This document shows positions 1-7,382 of a stretch of 7,875 nucleotides of DNA, in pieces. Below the pieces are notes generated by a model that was not told where the DNA came from, searched no databases, and saw nothing but the letters and a program-made list of their open reading frames with translations. This DNA is from Porticoccus sp041395745 (GTDB lineage Bacteria; Pseudomonadota; Gammaproteobacteria; Pseudomonadales; Porticoccaceae): NCBI GenBank assembly GCA_041395745.1, contig JAWKZV010000005.1, forward strand, positions 1 through 7,875, in the 5' to 3' direction. The translations under genes were made by a program, and so were the position numbers. Numbering within the stretch: the first letter of the stretch is position 1; every line of letters begins with the position of its first letter.

Positions 1-62
1 TGGCTCTGGTAACGACCAGTATCCCGATCCCGGCTGGCCGTCCTGGCCGCCACATGAGGCAT
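1..62 (-). CDS. 5' end of an unidentified, probably SOS-controlled gene (partial)
   Basis: Only about 20 codons are visible, starting from an ATG at 62 and reading MPHVAARTASRDRDTGRYQS before the window ends. The start is supported by an AAGGA Shine-Dalgarno sequence at 75-71, eight bases upstream of the ATG, and by a LexA box at 80-99 just beyond it. The frame stays open to the window edge, but 62 bases is weak evidence on its own. A second ATG at 55, in another frame, is too far from the Shine-Dalgarno sequence to be preferred. The gene lies 111 bases downstream of guaA on the same strand. In many relatives tadA or other housekeeping genes lie near guaA, but the visible N-terminus is not diagnostic of any family I recognise. 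I infer only that a gene starts here and is likely repressed by LexA. Confidence 0.45.
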   Translation of the reverse strand, partial: MPHVAARTASRDRDTGRYQS

Positions 63-79
63 GTTCCGCGTCCTTGCAA

Positions 80-99
80 TACTGTGTTTACATACAGTC
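80..99 (-). promoter_or_regulatory. LexA binding site (SOS box)
   Basis: The sequence contains CTGT-N8-ACAG exactly, in the extended context TACTGTGTTTACATACAGTC. It matches 16 of 20 positions of the gammaproteobacterial LexA consensus. On the minus strand it is followed by an AAGGA ribosome-binding site at 75-71 and an ATG at 62, so an operator close to the start of transcription is the natural reading. On the minus strand, TATGTA inside the box (94-89) could serve as the -10 element, as in many SOS promoters. On the plus strand it would point into the 3' end of guaA, so the minus-strand gene is the likely target. Confidence 0.8.
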
Positions 100-173
100 T
101 ATCGCTTAGCGGAAAGTTCTTTTACCCTCAGCCGAAATGCCTGCCGTTGCTAGACATTGCCAGCCAGTGCCCG

Positions 174-1751
174 TCACTCCCACTCAATCGTAGCGGGCGG
201 CTTGCTTGAGACATCGTAAGCAACCCGGGAGATACCGGATATCTCATTGATGATGCGATTGGAGACTTTTTCCAGCAGCTCGTAAGGCAGATGAGCCCAG
301 CGGGCCGTCATGAAATCCACCGTTTCCACGGCACGCAGTGATACCACGTATTCGTAGCGACGGGCATCGCCCACTACACCCACGGATTTCACCGGCAGAA
401 ATACCACAAATGCCTGGCTGGTTTTGTGGTACCAATCCGCCTTGTGCAGTTCCTCAATAAATATGGCATCAGCTTCGCGCAGCAGATCCGCGTAATCCTT
501 TTTAACCTCACCGAGGATACGCACGCCAAGACCCGGGCCCGGGAATGGGTGGCGGTAGACCATGTCGTAGGGTAACCCCAACTCCAGACCGATTTTACGC
601 ACTTCGTCCTTGAACAGTTCGCGAAGCGGCTCCACCAGTTCCATTTTCATGTCTTCGGGCAGACCGCCGACATTGTGGTGAGACTTGATCACGTGAGCCT
701 TACCGGTTTTGGCCGCAGCGGACTCAATCACGTCGGGATAGATGGTGCCCTGAGCCAACCACTTGATATCCGACAGTTTTGCCGACTCCTCATCAAACAC
801 CTCGATGAAAGTCCTGCCAATTATCTTGCGTTTTTGCTCTGGATCGGAGGCCCCTGCCAACTTGTCGAGGAAGCGGTCTTCGGCATCGACCCGGATGACC
901 TTGACGCCCATGTTCTTGGCGAACATGTCCATCACCTGGTCTCCCTCGTCCTTGCGTAGCAATCCATTGTCCACGAATACACATGTCAGGTGATCGCCGA
1001 TAGCCTTGTGCAGCAAGGCAGCGACCACTGAGGAGTCGACTCCACCTGACAGCCCCAGCAGCACCTGATCATTGCCCACCTGGGCTCGGATACGGGCGAT
1101 ACTGTCCTCGATGATGTGTGCAGGAGTCCATAGCGGCGCGCACTCGCAGACATTCAATACGAAGTGCTCGAAGATGCGCATTCCCTGCAGAGTATGGGTG
1201 ACCTCGGGGTGGAACTGTACACCGAAGAAATCCCGCCGGGGACAGTACATACCCGCAATGGCACAGGAAGGTGTGGATGCCATCAACTCGAAGCCTTCGG
1301 GCATCTGCGACACCTTGTCACCATGGCTCATCCACACATCCAGCAGTGGCCCACCGTCGTGATCCACATGGTCCACCACATCTTTCAGCAACCGGCTGCT
1401 GCCGTGCACCTTCACCTGCGCATAGCCGAATTCCCGCAGGTTGGAGCTTTGCACTGCTCCGCCCAGTTGCTCGGCCATGGTCTGCATGCCGTAACAGATA
1501 CCCAGAACCGGCACACCTAGCTCAAACACGATCTGTGGAGCTCTGGGCGAGAAACCGGCAGTAACCGACTCGGGTCCTCCAGCCAGGATAATGCCCTTGG
1601 GATTAAACGCCTGAATGTCATCGTCACTCATGTCCCAGGCATGTATTTCGGAGTAAACCCCTATTTCCCTGACCCGACGTGCAATCAACTGGGTGTACTG
1701 GGAACCGAAATCGAGAATCAGGATCTTGTGTGAATGAATATCTGTTGTCAT
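174..1751 (-). CDS. guaA: GMP synthase (glutamine-hydrolysing)
   Basis: GuaA makes GMP from XMP, ATP and glutamine in the cytoplasm, the last step of de novo GMP synthesis. The product from the ATG at 1751 is 525 residues, the same length as the E. coli enzyme. The N-terminal class I glutamine amidotransferase domain (about 8-205) carries the nucleophile Cys86 in GICYG and the partners His181 and Glu183 in QFHPE. The ATP-pyrophosphatase domain follows, with the P-loop SGGVDSS at about 235-241. The C-terminal dimerisation domain contains HPFPGPGLGVRILGE and ends in the typical PPATIEWE. A TTG six codons upstream (1769) is in frame but falls at the base of a hairpin. The ATG has a weak GGCGG ribosome-binding sequence at 1762-1758. 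It is the second gene of the guaB-guaA pair, 82 bases behind guaB. No intrinsic terminator was seen after its stop codon. Confidence 0.97.
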   Translation of the reverse strand: MTTDIHSHKILILDFGSQYTQLIARRVREIGVYSEIHAWDMSDDDIQAFNPKGIILAGGPESVTAGFSPRAPQIVFELGVPVLGICYGMQTMAEQLGGAVQSSNLREFGYAQVKVHGSSRLLKDVVDHVDHDGGPLLDVWMSHGDKVSQMPEGFELMASTPSCAIAGMYCPRRDFFGVQFHPEVTHTLQGMRIFEHFVLNVCECAPLWTPAHIIEDSIARIRAQVGNDQVLLGLSGGVDSSVVAALLHKAIGDHLTCVFVDNGLLRKDEGDQVMDMFAKNMGVKVIRVDAEDRFLDKLAGASDPEQKRKIIGRTFIEVFDEESAKLSDIKWLAQGTIYPDVIESAAAKTGKAHVIKSHHNVGGLPEDMKMELVEPLRELFKDEVRKIGLELGLPYDMVYRHPFPGPGLGVRILGEVKKDYADLLREADAIFIEELHKADWYHKTSQAFVVFLPVKSVGVVGDARRYEYVVSLRAVETVDFMTARWAHLPYELLEKVSNRIINEISGISRVAYDVSSKPPATIEWE

Positions 1752-1770
1752 AACTAACCGCCAATGCAAA

Positions 1771-1792
1771 AGGGCTGCACCCCCGCAGCCCT
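1771..1792 (-). terminator. Terminator-like hairpin between guaB and guaA
   Basis: Read on the minus strand, AGGGCTGC (1792-1785) pairs perfectly with GCAGCCCT (1778-1771) across a six-base loop, and a run of four T ends the structure (1771-1768). This is the shape of a short intrinsic terminator, but the T run is short, so termination would be partial at best. It lies 42 bases after the guaB stop and about 20 bases before the guaA start. It could lower guaA expression relative to guaB, or act as an mRNA 3'-end stabiliser. The role is inferred; only the hairpin is seen. Confidence 0.55.
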
Positions 1793-1833
1793 ATTTGTTG
1801 TTCTGAATGTATCTACCCGTTTTTTCCTGTCCG

Positions 1834-3300
1834 TCAGCGCGGATAGTTGGGCGCTTCCTTGGTGATGGCCACATCGTGCACATGGCTTTCACTCATACCG
1901 GCATTGGTCACGCGCACGAACTTGGGTTTGCTACGCAATGTCTCAATGTCGATACTACCGGTATAACCCATGGCCGAGCGAACCCCACCCATCATCTGGT
2001 GAATAATGCCAGAAACCGGCCCTTTGTAGGGCACCCGGCCTTCAATGCCCTCCGGCACCAATTTTTCCACGCCCTGACTGGCATCCTGGAAATAGCGGTC
2101 ACTGGAACCCATGGTTTGCGCCATGGCACCCATGGAACCCATACCGCGATAGGACTTGTAGGTACGTCCCTGATAAAGCTCGATTTCTCCCGGCGCCTCT
2201 TCAGTGCCGGCAAACATGGAACCCATCATCACAGCATGTGCACCCGCAACAAGGGCCTTGGAAATATCGCCTGAGAAGCGAATACCGCCATCGGCAATAA
2301 CCGGAATATCAAATTTGGCCAGGGCAGCGACCACATTGGCCACTGCTGAGATTTGCGGAACACCGATGCCGGTAACGATACGAGTGGTACAGATGGAGCC
2401 GGGGCCGATACCAACCTTGATACCATCCGCGCCAGCTTCTGCCAACGCTTGTGCCGCTTCGGCGGTAGCAATGTTGCCACCAATCACATCTACCTCAGGG
2501 TACATTTCCTTGATCCGACGCACCCGGTTGATCACATTGCGGGAATGACCGTGGGCGGTGTCCACCACCAACACATCCACCCCTTCGCGAATCAGGGCGG
2601 CGACGCGGTCATCGGTATCGGGGCTAGTACCCACAGAAGCACCTACCCGCAGGCGACCCTGCTCATCCTTGCATGCGCTGGGGTATTTCTCTGCCTTATC
2701 GATGTCCTTGACGGTGATCAGGCCACGCAGCTCAAAGGCGTCGTTCACAACAAGCACCTTTTCGATACGATTCCGGTGCAGCAGGGCCTTTACCTCATCG
2801 GCACTGGCACCCTCCTTGACGGTTACCAGGCGATCTTTCGGGGTCATGATGGCCGATACCGGTAGTTCCAGGCTCGGTTCGAACCGCACATCGCGGCGGG
2901 TTACGATTCCCACCAGCTCACCCTTACTCAGTACCGGCACACCAGAGATGTTGTTCTCCCGGGTCAACGCCAACAAGGCGCTGACAGGGGCATCGGCATC
3001 AATGGTAATAGGGTCCTTTACCACACCACTTTCATATTTCTTCACAGCGCGAACTTCCAGCGCCTGCTTCTCAATGCTCATGCTCTTGTGAATTATGCCG
3101 ATGCCGCCTTCCTGGGCCAGGGCGATGGCCAGGCGAGCCTCGGTAACGGTATCCATGGCAGCGGATACCAGGGGAATATTCATCTCGATACGACGGGTAA
3201 GGCGGGTTTTCAGGGAAACATCTTTTGCCGTGACCTCGGAGTAACCGGGCACCAGCAACACATCATCAAAGGTGAGTGCTTCTTCTGCGATACGCAACAT
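1834..3300 (-). CDS. guaB: Inosine-5'-monophosphate dehydrogenase
   Basis: GuaB oxidises IMP to XMP with NAD+, the committed step to guanine nucleotides, in the cytoplasm. The product is 488 residues, the normal bacterial length. The TIM-barrel catalytic core is interrupted by a tandem CBS (Bateman) module at about 95-205, which in this family binds purine nucleotides and tunes activity. The active-site loop GPGSICTTR places the catalytic cysteine at Cys304. The substrate-binding segments DGGIRFSGD (about 337-345) and YRGMGSMGAM (about 384-393) are intact. The mobile flap EGIEGRVPYKG (417-427) contains the conserved arginine. The start at 3300 gives the standard N-terminus MLRIAEEALTFDDVLLVPGYS, with a GAGG ribosome-binding sequence about 12 bases upstream, slightly distant. 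The gene is transcribed divergently from xseA and leads the operon with guaA. Confidence 0.97.
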   Translation of the reverse strand: MLRIAEEALTFDDVLLVPGYSEVTAKDVSLKTRLTRRIEMNIPLVSAAMDTVTEARLAIALAQEGGIGIIHKSMSIEKQALEVRAVKKYESGVVKDPITIDADAPVSALLALTRENNISGVPVLSKGELVGIVTRRDVRFEPSLELPVSAIMTPKDRLVTVKEGASADEVKALLHRNRIEKVLVVNDAFELRGLITVKDIDKAEKYPSACKDEQGRLRVGASVGTSPDTDDRVAALIREGVDVLVVDTAHGHSRNVINRVRRIKEMYPEVDVIGGNIATAEAAQALAEAGADGIKVGIGPGSICTTRIVTGIGVPQISAVANVVAALAKFDIPVIADGGIRFSGDISKALVAGAHAVMMGSMFAGTEEAPGEIELYQGRTYKSYRGMGSMGAMAQTMGSSDRYFQDASQGVEKLVPEGIEGRVPYKGPVSGIIHQMMGGVRSAMGYTGSIDIETLRSKPKFVRVTNAGMSESHVHDVAITKEAPNYPR

Positions 3301-3344
3301 CGGGATGGCTTACCTCATTGGCAGTGGGTACGGGAAACCTGAAA

Positions 3345-3369
3345 CCGACTGAGTAGCTGAATCAGCCGG
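3345..3369 (-). other. Hairpin in the guaB mRNA leader
   Basis: On the minus strand CCGGCTGA (3369-3362) can pair with TCAGTCGG (3352-3345) over a nine-base loop, giving an eight-pair stem with one G-U wobble. It lies between the predicted guaB transcription start (about 3388) and the start codon at 3300. The wobble pair would be a mismatch in a plus-strand transcript, so the structure favours the guaB mRNA. No match to a known riboswitch class was recognised. It may be only a stabilising stem. Confidence 0.35.
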
Positions 3370-3387
3370 CGGTTCCGCAAAAAGTAA

Positions 3388-3423
3388 GCACGGCATTATA
3401 GGCTTTCAGCACCCAAAACACAC
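3388..3423 (-). promoter_or_regulatory. Predicted sigma-70 promoter of guaBA
   Basis: The minus strand has a perfect -10 hexamer TATAAT at 3400-3395. The hexamer at the best -35 spacing (3423-3418, GTGTGT) is poor, so the promoter probably relies on an activator or on its strong -10. Transcription would begin near 3388 and give a leader of about 88 bases. No PurR operator like that of E. coli guaB was seen in the region. Confidence 0.6.
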
Positions 3424-3500
3424 GTTTTTTAAGTGCTTAACCGGGGCGTTCCAGCCCCTTCTGTCATTGACTACTGTCGCTTCCGGTGGACAATGGCAGC

Positions 3501-4841
3501 ATGGAAAATCCCCCCGTCACCCTGACCGTCTCACAACTCAATCGCCGCGTCCGGCAATTGCTGGAAACCCACCTGCCACTACTGTGGGTGGAAGGAGAAA
3601 TCTCCAACCTCTCCCGCCCCGGCTCCGGCCACTGGTACTTCACCCTGAAAGACGAGGAAGCCCAGGTGCGTTGCGCGATGTTTCGCAATCGCAACAGCCT
3701 GACCCGCTTAAAGCCAGAGAACGGTGACCACGTATTGGCTCGCTGTCGGGTCAGCCTGTACGAAGGCCGCGGTGATTTTCAATTGATCATCGAGCACCTG
3801 GAACCAGCCGGCTATGGCGCCCTGCAACGGCAGTTTGATGCCCTGAAAAATCGCCTCTCGGCGGAAGGCTTATTCAGCGAGATTCACAAGGCTCCCCTAC
3901 CCAGCCTGCCCAACCGCATCGGTATAGTGACCTCCCCCACTGGCGCAGCTATACGGGATATTCTGTCTGTACTGAAGCGCCGGTTCCCGGCAATACCGGT
4001 ACGCCTCTACCCCACGGTGGTCCAGGGGCGGGATGCCGCTGCACAGATCGCAGATGCCATTGCCCTGGCCAACGAGGACAACCAGTGCGACGTACTGATT
4101 GTCGGTCGCGGTGGCGGTTCCATCGAGGACCTATGGCCCTTCAACGAAGAGGTGGTCGCCAGGGCTATTTTCGCCGGCCGCATCCCCGTAGTCAGCGCCA
4201 TCGGCCACGAAGTGGATTTCACCATTGCGGATTTTGTCGCCGACTATCGGGCGCCGACGCCATCCGCCGCTGCCGAAGTGCTGAGCCCAGATGGAGAAAA
4301 GCTGTACGAGGCGTTCACGAGCTACGACCGACAGCTACGGGCTGCCATCTCCAGACGCCTGCAAAGTCACTATCAACGCCTGGATGGACTGACCAGGCGC
4401 CTGCGTCACCCCGGCGAGCGACTGCGGCATCAACACCGGCAGTTGGCCCACTTCGAGGACCGTCTCAAGCAACAGATGATCACAACCGTTGAGCGCCGCA
4501 ATACGGCCGTTCTTCATCTAATGAAGCGCTTGTCCATGGTCCACCCAACTATCCAGCTTCAGCGCCACAAGCAGGAACTGGGCGATCTGGAACAGCGTCT
4601 GGAGCGCGCCATGGGCGTACTGCTTGATCGGAAGCAACAACGCTGGAAGAATGCCCTGCAACTACTGAACGTTGTCAGTCCGCTCAACACCCTGGAACGG
4701 GGATATGCCATTGTCTCGGATTCACAACGACAGATCATTCGCCACGCCAACGAGGCTTCACCCGGCGACACAGTCACTGCCCGCTTAATGGACGGCTCCC
4801 TGCTATGCACCGTGGAAAGAATCATTCCGGAATCATCATGA
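3501..4841 (+). CDS. xseA: Exodeoxyribonuclease VII large subunit
   Basis: XseA is the catalytic subunit of exonuclease VII, which degrades single-stranded DNA from both ends into oligonucleotides together with several copies of the small subunit XseB. No xseB is present in this window. The product from the ATG at 3501 is 446 residues, close to the usual 440-460. An N-terminal OB-fold (about 5-100) contains LWVEGEISNLSRPGSGHWYFTLKD. The catalytic domain has RIGIVTSPTGAAIRD, GRGGGS (202-207) and GHEVDFTIADF, with His236 and Asp239 in the conserved core. A long, Arg/Gln-rich helical region (about 260-390) matches the coiled-coil arm of the family, and the ending LNTLERGYAIV is typical. A GTG at 3486 would add five residues but has no ribosome-binding site, whereas GGTGG at 3485-3489 precedes the ATG by 11 bases. 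The stop overlaps the next gene's start as ATGA. Confidence 0.95.
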   Translation: MENPPVTLTVSQLNRRVRQLLETHLPLLWVEGEISNLSRPGSGHWYFTLKDEEAQVRCAMFRNRNSLTRLKPENGDHVLARCRVSLYEGRGDFQLIIEHLEPAGYGALQRQFDALKNRLSAEGLFSEIHKAPLPSLPNRIGIVTSPTGAAIRDILSVLKRRFPAIPVRLYPTVVQGRDAAAQIADAIALANEDNQCDVLIVGRGGGSIEDLWPFNEEVVARAIFAGRIPVVSAIGHEVDFTIADFVADYRAPTPSAAAEVLSPDGEKLYEAFTSYDRQLRAAISRRLQSHYQRLDGLTRRLRHPGERLRHQHRQLAHFEDRLKQQMITTVERRNTAVLHLMKRLSMVHPTIQLQRHKQELGDLEQRLERAMGVLLDRKQQRWKNALQLLNVVSPLNTLERGYAIVSDSQRQIIRHANEASPGDTVTARLMDGSLLCTVERIIPESS

Positions 4842-6748
4842 AAAAATACGTCTTCGCCCTGCTGGCGAACCTGCTGTTATTGTCTCCCTCCCATGCCGGA
4901 GAACCGGCCTCCCAGACCACAGAAGCCGTGGAGAACAAATCGGTAGTCTGGGATCTGACAGACCTCTACCCCGACCTCGCCAGCTGGGAGAAAGCCCGGG
5001 GCGACATCGCTGCCCGTATCGCCGGGGTCAGCAAGTGCAAGGGAAAACTCGGCAGCAACGCCGACACCCTCGCCCAGTGCCTTGACGACATCAGCGACAC
5101 TTACAAGGACCTGCTGAGACTCTATGTCTACGCCTATCTCGAGAGAGATACCGACCTGGGTAACTCCGAGTATCTGGAAAGAGCCTCCCTGGGCCAGGCT
5201 TTGATGTCCCAGATGGCGGAGGCTTCCAGCTTCGTCAATCCCGAGCTGATCGCCATCGGTGAGAAGAAACTGGATCGTTTCATCGCCGAGTCCTCTCGAT
5301 TGAAGGATCACGATTTTTATATCAGGAAGACCCTTCACCTGGCTCCATACACCCTGAGCGATGCCGAGGAGCGGATACTGGCAGCCACTTCTGATGCCCT
5401 ACAGGCTCCCTCCAACATCTACAACGTATTAACCAATGCGGAAATGCAGATGCCCACGGTTACCCTGTCCGACGGCACCGATGTGGTTCTGAGCTCCTCC
5501 GGGTACGCCCAGTACCGGGCTGTGGAAAACAGGGAAGACCGCAAACTGGTATTCGATCAATTCTGGGAAACTTTCCAGAATTACCGCCAGACACTGGGTG
5601 TTGCCCTGGAAGCCCAGGTCAAAGGCGATGTGCTGACCGCCCGCCTGAGAGGCTATGACTCTGCATTACAGGCTGCCCAGGCTGCGGACAACATCCCGCA
5701 AACGGTCTACCACGCCCTGGTCGATACCGTGAACGAGCACCTGGACAGCCTGCAACGACTGGTGAAACTCCGTCAGCGCTTGCTGGGTATCAAGGAATCC
5801 CATTACTACGACATCTATCCCTCCGTGGTGCCCCTTGAGCGGACCTACACCCTTGAGGAAACCAAGCAAATCGTCACTGCGGCCCTGCAACCCCTCGGCC
5901 CGGACTACGTCAACACCTTCCAGGACGCGGTGAACCGCAACTGGATGCACGTCTACCCAAGCCCTGGCAAACTCAGCGGCGCGTACGTGATGGGTGCCGC
6001 CTATGACGTCCACCCTTACATGCTGCTCAATTTCGACAACACTCTGGAGTCTGTGGATACTTTTGCCCACGAGTGGGGCCATGCCATGCATTCGCTGCTG
6101 GCCAACCGCAATCAGCCCTTTACCAAGGCCGACTACGCCACGTTCACCGCGGAAATCGCCTCCACCGCGAATGAAGTATTGTTGTATGAGTACCTGCGCA
6201 ACAATGCACAAACTGATCAGGAGCGACTCCACTACCTGTTCAAGGAACTGTCCGGACTGCGAGGCACGTTTTTCCGCCAAACCCAGTTCGCCGACTTCGA
6301 ACTGGCCATCCACGAAGAGGTAGAGAAAGGCGGTGCCCTGTCCGGGGACAAGCTCAATGCTATCTACGGCGACCTGCTGAAACGCTATTTCGGGCACGAC
6401 AAGGGTGTCATGACTATCGACGATGCCTATACCGTGGAATGGGCCTATGTGCCCCACTTCTACCGCAACTTTTACGTATACCAGTACGCCACATCCATTT
6501 CAGCGGCTTACTATCTGATGGACCGGGTCCTCAACGACGGCGAAGTGGCACAACAGCAATATCTGGATATCCTGCGCGCTGGCGGTTCGGACTACCCCTA
6601 TGAAATTCTCCGCAAGGCAGGTGTGGATATGGCCTCCCATAAGGTTTACCTGGCGGTAATCCAGCGCATGGATCGACTGATGGACGAAGCTGAACGCATT
6701 CTCGATCGGCAGCAATCAGTCGCTAAGAACAATGGTACTGATGAATAA
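4838..6748 (+). CDS. Secreted M3-family metallopeptidase (oligoendopeptidase F type)
   Basis: This is a zinc peptidase of the M3 (PepF/thimet oligopeptidase) family, expected to cleave short peptides. The product is 636 residues. The first 20 residues form a signal peptide: a KK start, a leucine-rich core and SHA before the likely cleavage site, so the enzyme should act in the periplasm or outside the cell. Most PepF proteins are about 600 residues and cytoplasmic, so export is a distinguishing trait. The zinc motif HEWGH lies at 411-415, and Glu439 in TAEIASTANE is the likely third ligand. The C-terminal substrate-binding segment HFYRNFYVYQYATS begins at His540. A start at 4805 inside xseA would bury the signal peptide, so the ATG at 4838 is chosen, with GGAA at 4829-4832 upstream. 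The ATGA overlap with xseA suggests translational coupling, though the two functions have no obvious link. The substrate is unknown. Confidence 0.92.
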   Translation: MKKYVFALLANLLLLSPSHAGEPASQTTEAVENKSVVWDLTDLYPDLASWEKARGDIAARIAGVSKCKGKLGSNADTLAQCLDDISDTYKDLLRLYVYAYLERDTDLGNSEYLERASLGQALMSQMAEASSFVNPELIAIGEKKLDRFIAESSRLKDHDFYIRKTLHLAPYTLSDAEERILAATSDALQAPSNIYNVLTNAEMQMPTVTLSDGTDVVLSSSGYAQYRAVENREDRKLVFDQFWETFQNYRQTLGVALEAQVKGDVLTARLRGYDSALQAAQAADNIPQTVYHALVDTVNEHLDSLQRLVKLRQRLLGIKESHYYDIYPSVVPLERTYTLEETKQIVTAALQPLGPDYVNTFQDAVNRNWMHVYPSPGKLSGAYVMGAAYDVHPYMLLNFDNTLESVDTFAHEWGHAMHSLLANRNQPFTKADYATFTAEIASTANEVLLYEYLRNNAQTDQERLHYLFKELSGLRGTFFRQTQFADFELAIHEEVEKGGALSGDKLNAIYGDLLKRYFGHDKGVMTIDDAYTVEWAYVPHFYRNFYVYQYATSISAAYYLMDRVLNDGEVAQQQYLDILRAGGSDYPYEILRKAGVDMASHKVYLAVIQRMDRLMDEAERILDRQQSVAKNNGTDE

Positions 6749-6822
6749 CCAGTCTCGAGTGTCAACCAATCGCATGGCGAATCGTTTAAAGGGCTGTATA
6801 TCAACCTGAAAGAGGACTTTTC

Positions 6823-7149
6823 ATGCGTAAATATTTACTGATTGCCAGCCTGGCACTCGCTTTCTCGACTGTGGCCCAGGCAGAGCCAGCGCCCATGTCT
6901 CCCCCGCCCGGCGGACACGATTTCGGGCGAATGATGTTTGAGAAAATGGACAGCGATAAAGACGGCTTCATTTCTACAGAAGAACACGAACAAGGCCTAC
7001 TGAGAATGCAGGAAAAACAGCGCGCTCATTTCGCCACCATGGATAGCGATGGCGATGGCCGGGTAAGCAAGGAAGAAGCGGAAAAAAACCGCGAGAAATG
7101 GCGCGACAAATTTCGTGAAAAACGCGCTGACAGCCAGAACAAACCGTAA
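6823..7149 (+). CDS. Small periplasmic EF-hand calcium-binding protein
   Basis: The product is 108 residues with a clear Sec signal peptide (about 1-20, cleaved after AQA). A short proline/glycine-rich linker (about 22-31) and two canonical 12-residue EF-hand loops follow: DSDKDGFISTEE at 43-54 and DSDGDGRVSKEE at 74-85. Both have acidic residues at loop positions 1, 3, 5 and 12 and glycine at 6, so both should bind Ca2+. The ends of the two loops are 31 residues apart, as expected for a paired EF-hand. The tail (86-108) is highly charged. An AGAGGA ribosome-binding site at 6811-6816 lies six bases before the ATG. The gene sits 74 bases after the M3 peptidase stop on the same strand and is closed by a terminator. 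Many gammaproteobacteria carry such small EF-hand proteins of unknown role; a calcium-buffer or sensor role is inference. Confidence 0.85.
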   Translation: MRKYLLIASLALAFSTVAQAEPAPMSPPPGGHDFGRMMFEKMDSDKDGFISTEEHEQGLLRMQEKQRAHFATMDSDGDGRVSKEEAEKNREKWRDKFREKRADSQNKP

Positions 7150-7170
7150 AAATCAACCTTCAGAAAATAC

Positions 7171-7199
7171 CGGCACGCCTATCAGGTGTGCCGTGTTTG
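7171..7199 (+). terminator. Intrinsic terminator of the EF-hand gene
   Basis: CGGCACGCCT (7171-7180) pairs with AGGTGTGCCG (7184-7193) over a three-base loop, a ten-pair stem with one G-U wobble, followed by TGTTT. It begins 21 bases after the EF-hand stop codon. The T tract is short and interrupted. On the minus strand the stem is followed by TATTTT, so it may work in both directions. Confidence 0.7.
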
Positions 7200-7300
7200 C
7201 TACCCCCCCCACCGACCCCATACACCACCCGACATATATTCCAGCCAGACTAATTCCCCTGTTTCTTATGCCCTAAAATAATCCTATGTGACATTTCTAC

Positions 7301-7317
7301 TGCACCAATTCTGTCCA
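7301..7317 (+). promoter_or_regulatory. Possible NtrC-like enhancer site
   Basis: TGCACCAATTCTGTCCA matches 12 of 17 positions of the NtrC dyad TGCACCA-N3-TGGTGCA, with a perfect left half and a degenerate right half. It lies about 92-108 bases upstream of the transcription start predicted from the sigma-54 element, the usual distance for an enhancer-binding protein. The match alone is weak; the position gives it some weight. Confidence 0.25.
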
Positions 7318-7382
7318 AACCCTCTCTTTCTCTCTATCAAAACAACATCAATAAATGTTTAAAAACAACGTGTTATATTTTT

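Noticed and set aside
1807..3091. Several plus-strand open frames of 114-177 codons opposite guaB
   Set aside because: They are shadows of the highly conserved guaB; their translations are of unnatural composition and resemble no family.
3443..3458. GGGGC/GCCCC hairpin between guaB and xseA
   Set aside because: Only five base pairs, with no T tract on either strand; not a terminator and too small to assign a role.
3486..3500. GTG start for xseA, five codons upstream
   Set aside because: There is no ribosome-binding sequence before it, whereas a GGTGG lies upstream of the ATG at 3501. It remains possible, since the difference is only five residues.
5666..6457. Long minus-strand open frame (263 codons) inside the M3 peptidase gene
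   Set aside because: It lies opposite a gene with clear catalytic motifs, has no recognisable domain, and is the kind of antisense frame expected in GC-rich coding DNA.
7203..7210. Run of eight C as a possible phase-variable tract
   Set aside because: It lies just behind a terminator and about 170 bases upstream of the sigma-54 element, not within a promoter or reading frame, so length change has no evident target.
7287..7302. CRP-like half site TGTGA at 7287-7291
   Set aside because: The second half (TCACA) is absent at the required spacing.
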